This document shows positions 46,401 to 55,666 of a DNA stretch of 64,000 bases, piece after piece. The stretch covers positions 382,208 to 446,207 of the forward strand of contig PJEW03000013.1 of NCBI GenBank assembly GCA_002900995.3. Direction: 5' to 3'. The stretch comes from Ganoderma boninense. Lineage: Eukaryota > Basidiomycota > Agaricomycetes > Polyporales > Polyporaceae. The notes below the pieces were generated by a model that saw nothing but the letters and a program-made list of their open reading frames with translations, was not told the origin of the DNA and did no database searches. Every line of letters begins with the position of its first letter. Position 1 is the first letter of the stretch. Made by a program: the position numbers and the translations under genes.

Positions 46401-47667
46401 ATGACGAGCGCCGCAAGCATACGCCCACGACGGTCGTCGACATGGCATTGCCTGCGAGGTCCGCGAGCTGGTCTTCGGTCTTGTGCGTGAGCAGCAGCTC
46501 CTCCACGGGGAGACCCTGCATAGAGAGCACCTCAAGGACGACCATGGGTCCGCCACGATTCATAGTGTACGACGATGCGGGCCGCTTGAGCTCGCCCATC
46601 TTCGCCACCCACATGTCGGGCATGCGGGAGCCCTTGTTGTTGACCGCGAGGTACACGCGCGTCCGTGTATGCGGGATGTAAAATGTCTTCGTATCGAGGC
46701 GGAGGAAGGCCGCAGAGTAGTCATTGCGCTCGAAGTAGTCGGCGACGTGGTCCCAGGGGTACACCGCAGACGTTCTCAAGGACGATGAGTCGGGGGCGGT
46801 GCTTCTTCACACAGGACATCATGCCGCGGAAGGTGCGGCCAGACTCGCCGTACGCGTCGATGTCCTGTTTCTCGCTATTCAGGTTGAGTAGTCGACGCAG
46901 GACGTTCCGGCGATGAGGAGGTCCACGTCGCCGGAGACTGAGGCGAGAGGGCCGTATGTATGCGTGCTGGTCCTGTTGTCAGCGCGCCGAGCATGAAGAC
47001 GAAAAAATAGGTTGCTCACGCTTCGTCCTCGCCAAGCTCGCAAACATCTCCGAAGTGGAAGTTTCGTTCGATGTATGCCTGTTTGACGGGCTTGATTTCG
47101 AGAAACATGATCGTAATCAAAAGTTGCATCAAAATGTTCAAGCACATATCGTTGGATGAGGTTGAGCGCAAGAAGCGGGGACTCAGTGCCGGAACACATG
47201 GTCACAACTCGCATCCTCCTCCATTCAAGTGCTCGACGACTTTCTCGATGTCGGGGATGGGGAGCCGAGGTCGGAGAAAATGGCAGGTATATCATGGATG
47301 GGAGGGAGACTATAGTTCTCCATCGCGTTGCGCTTTACAACCCCCGCCTTGCCATCGCTGTCCGACGACTCCTCGTCCAAGGCGTTGTCTGCGGGCTGGT
47401 CGTCGGATGGCGCATCGTTGTCTGTCTTGTCGGCCTTGGCCTTGCTAAATCGCCAAATTTCTTGAATTTAGCGAAGAGAGAGATGCTGGCCTTGCCTGCC
47501 TTTCGCGTGAGATGCTTTCGAGGCGGGTAGCACAGCGGAGGGACTAGCAAGCGAGGTGAGGACTCAGAGGAGAGAAGGAAGGGTTCGTGGGAAAACGGCT
47601 CGACCACGCGAGGCCGCACACGCTCTTCGTCGATGCCGGCGGCCCGTGAGCGCTTAGTATTGAACAT
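43500..47667 (-). pseudogene. DNMT5/Rad8-type DNA methyltransferase-RING-SNF2 fusion, inactivated
   Basis: Motifs occur in order on the minus strand. Methyltransferase: VTMCSGTESPLLALNL (motif I, about 47165-47215), AGTSCVDYST (motif IV, about 46885-46917), RPRLIVLENV (motif VI, about 46770-46800), HTRTRVYLAV (motif VIII, about 46650) and GNAMSTTVVG (motif X, about 46435). Helicase: LRSEQLRSLTWMLEQE (about 44850), GGVLADEVGYGKTAISL (Walker A, about 44660-44715), TDIVIVAWNVFKS (about 44540). RING: CPSC...CGHMGCFTC (44130-44220). Helicase C: DERVLIFLQFP (about 43880), QEIYHACETQAIRRLRHYD (about 43590-43650), ending EIYEQRRMNN. GTSCVDYS in place of PCQ and the fusion to SNF2/RING mark the DNMT5/Rad8 class of maintenance-type enzymes. 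Damage: frameshifts after motif IV, between motifs VI and VIII, before motif I and in the helicase; in-frame TAG at two likely CAG codons and TGA at a likely CGA codon in the SNF2 part; and missing helicase segments. The N-terminus (MFNTKRSRAAG, 47667) is a guess. Confidence 0.85.
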
Positions 47668-48512
47668 GACGTGCCCAGCTGAGTCACATTAATAGCGCAA
47701 ACCTTGGGCGCGCTACACCTTGCGTCCCTACGCCTCAACCACCATTTCTACCCCAGACCTCTACCTGTTCCCCGTTTCGTAAGTGGCGGTACTAGCTGCG
47801 TGCTAATTCCGCATTGCCCTCGTGCGCCCTGTGGAAACGTCCAGGAACAAGTGGCTATTATATACAATGGTAAGTACACCACTGGCCCGCATGACTATGC
47901 TATGTGCGTCCTATCGCCATGGAGTTCAACAGCTGATCAGGATCCCGCTATGCTCCGCGGACCAGTGTACAACGCGGCAAGTGCGCCTGCGACGTGAATC
48001 ATAGAGAACAAGTTAAGATCTCACCCATCCCCCACCACCTAGCAGACCTCCTGCCACTCGAAGGCGAAGGGTGAGTCGACCCAATCACTTTCCCGGATGC
48101 CTCTTTGCCTTCCGCCCCGCCCTGGAACACTGAATAATCTCGCCAGCCTGGCAAGTCAGTGGACGACAAGACCGATTCAGCAGCATAACTCCCCCACCAA
48201 ACTGGCAGACCGGCCAACCACTGGAAGGGGCCCTCCATCGATGGCGACCACCGACACATGGCAACGTACACGCGTACTCTCGGATGGCCACCATGTCCTG
48301 GCGACCGTCCTCGACAGCGCAGGCGCAGGACACCCATCCCTCGCGAGCTTTTCTGGCACCTCCGAGTCCTATGTCTACACCTCCACCTCCTCCTGACGCC
48401 TCCGCAGGACGTCCCATATCTCCTCCCCGAACGCTTTCTAGCCTTCCACCGTGCCATGGAACATTGGTGTAACCTCGGCGGCCTTGCACAAAGGGGACGA
48501 GACGGAGTCGAC
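47668..48512. other. no gene recognised
   Basis: Open frames on both strands at 48000-48500 compete with each other; none shows a domain. Confidence 0.35.
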
Positions 48513-50214
48513 TCACCCGGCCCTCACGCCCACCAGTACGTCGCTTACCACTGGAAGGGAGACTCCACCCAATAGATGTCCGTCACTGCGATCTCCATCG
48601 ATGACGAGCACGAGCGCCGACAGACGACGACGTCCATGACGTGTTCCCAGAGTGTCGCAATCTCCATGTCGTCGTCTCGCAAGGTCCCGCAACAATGCAT
48701 GACCATCCTTGCGAGCGTCGGTGCGGGACTTATACTCCCACGAGCCTCGCCAGCATCCCCGCATCCTCGCCCCACGTCTCCACCTACTCGAGTCCCGGAC
48801 ATCTGCCCAAGACCTTCGTGATTGCCTCCCCGAGCCCTTCTCATCATGGTTCTGGCCGTGGTGCTCACATGCGCCCTCGACGGTGCGGAACGTCCTTAGT
48901 GCATCCAAAGTGACATCGTCGCCCCTGACGATATGTATGGGTTCCTTCTGGTATCCGTAGACGTGGTCGTGCACGTCGACGAGCCCCTCGAGCGGGACGA
49001 GCGCGCGCATTAGGCCCCGCATTAACTCCCATTCGGCGGGGGTCCCGCGGTACGTCGGGAAGTGGAACAGCAGCACCGGCCGCCTTCCACTCTCGCCCAT
49101 GGGCCCAGACGCGCGGATCACGATGCCTCCGCCTCCGGTGTGTATATGGGAGGGCGTGTACGTATGCGGGGCGAAATCGACGCAGAGGATGTCGAGGGCC
49201 CGGGAAAACGCGAGGTGAGGGAAGGGCACGAGGTGCGAGAGCGTGTGGAACAGTTTGCTCCCGACCACGCGCACGGTGGAGGAGGAGGAGGAACTCGACG
49301 TGCGCGAGCACGCGCCACATGTTGAGCAGCGCGCCCGCGACGCCCAGCGTGCACCGGCTCAGCCTTGGCAGGGCGACGCGGTGCTCGGACGTGGGCGGGA
49401 GCGGCGTGTGTGTGCCGGCGACTTGGACGTTGACATCGGCGAGGACGAATTTCTCGAGCGCGGCCAGCGAGGGGGGAAGGAGCGCAGCCAAGGGAGCGGG
49501 ACGGAGTCAGGAAGAGGTGCGTGAGCTGGGAGAGCGGCGCCTGCGTGACACATGTTCCGGAGCAGGAGGCGGCGCAGACGGGGCATCCCCCTGTTGTCCC
49601 CCTCTTCGTCTTCTGCAGGTTCATGTTCACCGAGCGAGAGCAAGAAGAGTGCGCAAGGCGCGTGCAGGTCGAGCCCCGGCTGGCGGCCGTTGAAGGGATC
49701 GCACTCGGTCGTGAGCGCGAGAGAGTCCACGTTCGGGAGGGCAAAGGGCAGTGCGAGCTCGGAGGCACTCTTATCGGGGATCAATGAGCTCTCCTCAGCA
49801 GGGACAGTGAGGGCGAGAGAACGAACTCGTCCCCCGTGCGGAGCGAGCGCCGTTCCAAAGAATGGCAACCTTGAGAACGGCCTTGAATCGCGCAAGGAAT
49901 GCGGCCGCGCAGGCGGAGTCGGAGTTCAAGGTGGGCTCAGTCTTGGATTGTGCGGGCGTGCTGTGGCCACCACCGCCGGGGGCGTGCGTGGCGAACGGGA
50001 CGCGTGTCCAGAGGGCGGCAGTATCCAGCGCGACGGTCCGCCAGCGGCGGCAGACGTGGATGAGGGCGAGGGTGCGCAAGGCCTTCGCGCGGACGTCCGC
50101 TGTAGCGCCGTCCGCGTCGAATGGGAGGAAGGCCGCGGGGGGTGCGAGGCTGTGGGCGAAGACGAGCTGGAGGATCTCGGTGGGGAGCGTGTGGGTAGGC
50201 GCATGGACATTCAT
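48513..50214 (-). CDS. F-box protein, C-terminus frame-interrupted
   Basis: From ATG 50214 the protein reads MNVHAPTHTLPTEILQLVFA, then ALRTLALIHVCRRWRTVALD TAALWTRV: the F-box as found in many basidiomycete proteins (LP.EIL..IF ... L..VCR.WR..A..TP.LW). Such proteins recruit targets to SCF ubiquitin ligases through Skp1. After the F-box comes a leucine-rich, LRR-like region: RVRSLALTVPAEESS, ALPNVDSLALTTECD, MPRLRRLLLRNM, ALEKFVLADVNVQV, ALPRLSRCTLGVAGALLNMW. Near 49260 the frame moves from MWRVLAHVEFLLLL to VVGSKLFHTLSHLVPFPHLA; a GGA microsatellite sits right there, so slippage, error or a missed intron could explain it. The end at about 48513-48870 is uncertain. An upstream exon (MGSSTNLSES, 50465) does not join in phase. 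Confidence 0.65.
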
Positions 50215-51082
50215 TTGGTGCCGCACGAAGGCCAGGATGAGGGCCTGGGATCAATCCCGGTGTCGGTCGGTCCGGTCAGCGAAAGGGAAAGAAATGAGTA
50301 TCTTTCCAGGAGCTCGGGGAGGAGGACGTACCGTTTCATGTCTGTAGAACCCGAGGGCAGTATTGCATTAGTGTCAGGCCGACTCGCATTCAGTCCTCCT
50401 CGTGGGAGGGGGGTAACGTGAGGATGATTCCGACAAGACTCACTCAAGTTTGTACTACTGCCCATGCTATGGAGGCGCCGGAAGGCAGGAGCTTAGGTAG
50501 CAACCTCCCTCCATGTGGTAGCGTGGGTTCGTTTGGCACTGCGACTGTGTCGCGCCTCTCAAGACAGCGGCCGCTGTCCTGACAGGAAGTGTACACTGGT
50601 GGCGGCTCCTATCATACGTCATGAGTGATTCCTATTAGCATATTCGTAGTCCACATATGTCTTGCAATATATACACACATTGAGCAATATTTCAGGTCGT
50701 TAGCCTGGTGTTCGAATGCCTAACTATATAGATGGCGGATTCCGTCTTCTCCTTCCCCTGGGTATTTATCTACCTGCTGGCCACCCGTGGATGTTCCCGT
50801 GCATTATGCTGGCATGGGCGATGGGTGACCACCTTGCGCGTTCTGTACGTATCCACGTTTGCGTATCACCCTTGCCCGAGCGTGGCAGAGCAGTTCCCAC
50901 TCCTGTGACCGATGCCTCCCTTTGCCAATGGTGCACTCACCTGTTGTGGGTGTCTGATCACTCGGGACCATTGTACACTCACCTGCGTTGCCTCTGGCAC
51001 CACATATCTTCCCTCAATTGACCCTCCCGTCGAGTGGCTGACCACTCCGATGGCGGGTCTTTCTCGGCGGAAGTCGCTTGCT
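50215..51082. other. no gene recognised
   Basis: Upstream region of the F-box gene and unrelated sequence; no supported feature. Confidence 0.4.
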
Positions 51083-51178
51083 CCTCACGCACCCATAGCT
51101 TACCCCTCACGCACCCATAGCTTACCCCTCACGCACCCATAGCTTACCCCTCACGCACCCATAGCTTACCCCTCACGC
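51083..51178 (+). repeat. 22-bp tandem repeat, four copies
   Basis: The unit CCTCACGCACCCATAGCTTA CC is repeated four times without a mismatch, followed by a partial fifth unit (CCTCACGC). The upstream edge begins CTCCTCACGC. Perfect copies suggest recent expansion; a length that differs between strains is likely. Confidence 0.9.
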
Positions 51179-51748
51179 GTCCGTCATACACTTATCCATT
51201 CCGCCAGGCTAGGTGCATGCACGACTAATTTTTTGGGCCTTGCGCGATGGGTCTTCTCACCCGTCTTAAGGGTGCACTCGGATGGTCAGTACTTACTCAG
51301 TGGGCTGGGCCACGCGCGGGACACCTAGGCAGCTGCCCCTGATGTATCGGCCCGATGATTTGGTCTCATGATCACGGCTGATCTGGAACGCAGTGGGCCT
51401 GGCCTCGTCTTCGGGACCATTGGGCACACTTATTGCGATGAGCATCAACTGAACTGAAGCACAGTCTATTGACGATATAGATGTTAAACGAATGTCATTC
51501 GCCACCGCAAGTCTGATGAATAAACTGTGGGCCCTGTGTGAGAAGGGGGCCAACAACGATCATAGTGGTGCATCCTCGGAACGGAATGGTCTGGATGTGG
51601 TGGTTCAAGGAGTATGGGAGCGAAAGCTGAGGAGCGCATACGGAGCTGGAGATCGGCGGGAATTGATGTGGGGTGGAGATAGAGAACGAATGCAACGTGG
51701 AGTGGGAAGAAACGCATGTCGGATGGTGGACATATTGGAGTGCGAAAA
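51179..51748. other. no gene recognised
   Basis: Short frames only between the tandem repeat and the 3' end of the H3-mimic gene. Confidence 0.4.
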
Positions 51749-53799
51749 CTAGGTGGGGATAGCCTTAGGCTCTTCGAACGCACAAGCGGTCCAGCCGCCC
51801 TTCTTCCCAGTCTTGAGGTCCTCGACCTCTTTGGAAATCGTGTACGTCTCCTCCCATTTACAATCGGTTATCTTGCACCAGACAACCACCTCCCGCTCAT
51901 CCTTGCTGATGATGTTCTTCTTCTCCTCCCTTGACGACAGCACGCCACACGCAGGGCACTGGATGCCGATGTCCAGTCCAACTGGACGCATTGTATTGTG
52001 GGTCCACTTGTACTCGATAATGCGTAGCACGGGTGGTGAATCCTCTTGCGCTTCGTGATAAAAGTGGAAAGCGGCGTGTGACGGGCGATGAAAACAGCGT
52101 GATCGAGACGAGTGGCCATGGTGTGGTGTGTCAAAGGCATATCTTCAATGAAGACTTGGTGGACGAAGTTGTAGAACAACAGAGATGGAAGTGAGGGCTG
52201 CAGTTCCTTTGTGAAGAAACCAAAAATATAGGTTACACATATACTATCCATAAACATTGTTACGCTTCGCAGACATTCCAGATACCATAACTTACCCCGT
52301 TAATGCAGCCTTAAGCTCGTTGCGCGTTGTGTGGTGGATGATCAGGGAGCCGCATGCAAGCAGCCCCACGTACAGCTGGTCATCGCTCGTAGGTGCAATC
52401 TGACCCAGGTCCACCACTAGGGAGCAAGCGTAAGCAACGTGTCATGTGTGTCCTCTAAACACTGACTTCTCCGACACTGCTGAATGAGTAGTTCTCCCCG
52501 AGAAACAAGTCGCCGTAGTCATCGTGGGAATGCATGTATATGAACACAAAGATACGTGAGTTCTTGAGTCTGCGCGAGCCTGTCATTGCATGCACGTTAC
52601 GGTGATGAAATAGTTCACATAATCTCACAAGGCGTTGAGATGCTTGTTTGTGCGAGAGCGGAATTGCGCTTCGGGACTTGGAGTGCGCGATAGAGGTTGG
52701 GCTTCGGGGTTGGGCTGGGGGATGTTGAATGGCAGGTCGATGTAATCGGACCACGGCGTGAGTAGGAGTCACGCTGGCGAGCTGCATTCTCGGAGTGTTG
52801 CAAGGCGTATGTTCAATATGATGACTGGGCTCGTGTTTACTCGGCTATGCTGAGGTCGAGTAGACGACATGCACCCACTCGGGAAAGTAAGGTCACTCCC
52901 TCCCCGGGTACTCTCAGCCGCCCCAGCCAGAATAGTCAGAGGACGTAACTTACAAAGTATGAGGCAGCGGGTTTGTATTTGGCCGGTTCCTTTCCCTTTT
53001 GAACATGCGCCCCCTGCCCAACGTGCGAGGAGGGCACCCTGGGGCTGCTTCGGAGCGCCATGCATAGGCTGCCTCACGCTCTGCGCCTTCACCCGGCCCT
53101 CTGTCTGGTCCTCATTCGGCTTCCCATCGGCACGTGTCTTCAACGTATGACATGGAGGACATTGAAAATGGAGAGTCTTGAGGATCTCGGGCGACAACTC
53201 CGCAATTTTGGGCGTGTGCGACAGGCACATGACACGGCTGCATGCATCGTCGTCACAGACGAGTAGATTTCCTCCGTTCTGACATATGAAACAGAACTGC
53301 ACCCACTGTCACACAGGGAGACAACATGAAAGCAGTGATATGCCTTACGATGTCTGAAGTCTCGTCGTAGTTCATGGGCCCCGTGGGTTCCTTCTCCTTG
53401 GGTTCTTTACCCTTGGTCTTCTTTGGAGAATCGCCGACAGATGCCACCGTGGTGGATTCCTCGCGCCTCTCGAGGCCATGATCTTCGTCGCTGCGCCCTT
53501 CCTCAACGTCCGGGTCACTGGCATACTCGGTCAGCTTGGGACGTTTCGTCTTCCCGACCCTCTCTGCTACGCGGAAGTAAGGTTCTCGTCATATTAAGGC
53601 AGCGAATGACTTAGTTGTCTGCGCCGGCCCCCCGGTTCATCTTCCTTTGCGGAGGATATTTCTATGGGTTCCGGAACTGTCGGGAAGCGATTCAGTTTGG
53701 CTAGGGGAGGAGAGATGTATACGTTGAGGACGTACTCGTACACTTCCGGGGCGCCTTTCCTCCAGTACTTCGACGCGCCGTCTGCTTAGTGCGGGCCAT
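51749..53799 (-). CDS. histone H3-tail mimic protein with PHD-like zinc finger
   Basis: Exons 53799-53742, 53700-53611, 53566-53349, then from 53305; the first three introns are 41, 44 and 43 nt, phases 1, 1, 0, and the frame stays open. Exon 1 encodes MARTKQTARRSTGGKAPRK: histone H3 residues 1-18 with Lys9 replaced by Arg. A charged linker follows (SPKKTKGKEPKEKEP). Residues 123-175 (exon 4) form a PHD-like finger: C127-x2-C130, C139-x4-C144, C149-x2-H152, C171-x2-C174, within QNGGNLLVCDDDACSRVMC. Later exons: TSPVIILNIRLATL, TPWSDYIDLPFNIPQPNPEA (about 52740-52640), SRRLKNSRIFVFIYMHSHDD YGDLFLGE (about 52560-52470), VDLGQIAPTSDDQLYVGLLA CGSLI (52405-52300), CVTYIFGFFTKELQPSL, and a C-terminal CPAC...WCKITDCKW motif. 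Exons after the fourth are approximate. Near 52080 two frames overlap (MATRLDHAVFIAR versus FHFYHEAQEDSPPVLRIIEY), so a frameshift or a missed intron is present. I recall Agaricomycete proteins of this layout, but no function. A nuclear role is inferred. Confidence 0.75.
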
Positions 53800-55666
53800 G
53801 GCGCCGAGGCAATGGAGAAAAGAAGTGGGATGTGGCGAGTTGATGCTCACACCGGCGGGAAGGGGAAAGGCTTGAGTGCGAGAGGAGAGCGTCGGGAGCT
53901 CGTCCGAGCGTGCGCGAAGGGGAGGAAGTGGAGAGGAAATGGTGGATAGGTCTGGAGACAGACGACTCGCTGAGAGGTAGCACGGAGTAGCCTGTAAGTC
54001 TAATAAAACCAATGGTCAGTGCGGGGTTCGACAAAGAGGGTAGGCGGACTGCGAGGGAGACGAAAGACGGCGAGAGAAGCTGATATTTTGAGTACGGCAT
54101 TCGGTCTAGAATACAAATATCAACTGCCGATGACTGCGTAGGCGAGTCCGCTAGGCTGGAGGTCTGAAACACAACGGGTGAGCATTAAAGACGGGAGGGT
54201 CCTGCAAGGTGCTAGACGGCGAGGAGCACTGGTCTTGCGACAGAGGCAGCGGGGGTCCGGGTGCGGTACGATAGAGGCGTTGTCGGGGCCTGACGGCGGG
54301 GGTCCTACGGGTATGCGAAGGAGTCGCGACGGGGCGTGCGCTAGGATGGCGTAACGGAGGGGGAGGTCGCGGACGGCGAGAGACGGGGTCACGGTTCGAG
54401 GTTAACGAGCGGGCGCCGAATTGGACGCGTCGCGCGATGGGCTACCCGTGCACGTGCACGCGATGCACATCAGCGGGGACGTGCAAGAAGAACAGCGAGT
54501 GCCGGTTGCACGAGAACTGAGAACTGATTTGATGGAACCGACTACGCTATGACAAATAGCTCAGGTAAGCTAGGGATAACTAGGTACCTCGCCGGCCCAA
54601 TAAGATCGTGAGAGAGCGGCTTCGCAGAGATTATTGTAGGTGTGCAAGATGTGGCGGAAGAATCAATGGAGATGGAAGGCGAGACGGAAACGAGAGCTTA
54701 TGCCAGCTCAGACGAGCGCCTGTCGCCATGCACGCGGAGATGCAAGCGCGGGCTTCGGAGTCCGACCCATGTTCATTGTTTTGGTTCATCCCGTCCATCA
54801 ATTCTTCCAATGTTTCCGCGATTCGCTGTGAATAATCGAGGTGAGCAGTTGTTCTTTGTTGCTTCTCTTTCCTGGAGTGCGCGCCGTGAGGCGACGGTCG
54901 TCGGGCTCGACACGGTGGCGTCTTGACCTGGCGGTCCACTTCTTCTGTTGCTCGAAGTGCGCCCCGTGGCATTCCGCCACAGTTCCTACATTCAAGATTT
55001 CGATACAAGCGCATATACAGAACGTCAGATACACTTCTGCGCCGGCCCCAGAAACCTTGCTTGATTGCACGTTGTTTTTTGTGTACTGCTGGTAATTTGT
55101 CCTGCCAAAGTTGACTGCACATGTGTCAGTGATTAATCTACTGCGAGCCAATGAACTCAGTAGCATCCTAGAAATTTGGTGGTTGGGACTCGCGAGTCAG
55201 TCGGAGGCTGCCACCAGCGTTGCCGTATAATAGGCGTGGTAGTAGCCTAGTAGGTGCCCGGACGTTTGAGTTGATGTATATCTAAGCCGAATGGTGGTGC
55301 TAAGAAGTTCAGACCAGACATGGTTCGTTGAACACAGATGGGTACTGTTGTTATTGCAAGGACTTTCCGGGCGGTGGTTCTGAACGGGCTGGGTCGGGAA
55401 TGCCTTTTCCAGCGATAAAGTCCAGCGCTTGAAAAATCTATTAGGGCGTTTATTTGGTTGTATTTACGATATTGGATGAATTCGATTATGACGGTCCGAG
55501 AAACCTTGTCAAGCAAGGTAATCTAATCGGGAACGGCAAACCACGCCGCCACGATCGTACAGCCAGAATTATCGCAAGTTGGTGACTAACAACCTGAGCA
55601 CAAAAGCAAAATGAAGGTGGCGTACTAGTCACACCTCCGAAGGCAGAAACCTTGCTTGCTGACGCG
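53800..55666. other. upstream region of the H3-mimic gene; no other gene supported
   Basis: A pyrimidine-rich leader on the minus strand precedes the MARTK start. A minus frame 54631-55122 includes a helical, acidic-polar stretch (AETLEELMDGMNQNNEHGSD) that could be an exon, but I could not build a gene around it. Confidence 0.4.

Noticed and set aside
53742..53799. Histone H3 gene
   Set aside because: Only the first 18 tail residues match; nothing resembling the histone fold (QLATKAARK onward) follows in any frame on either side.
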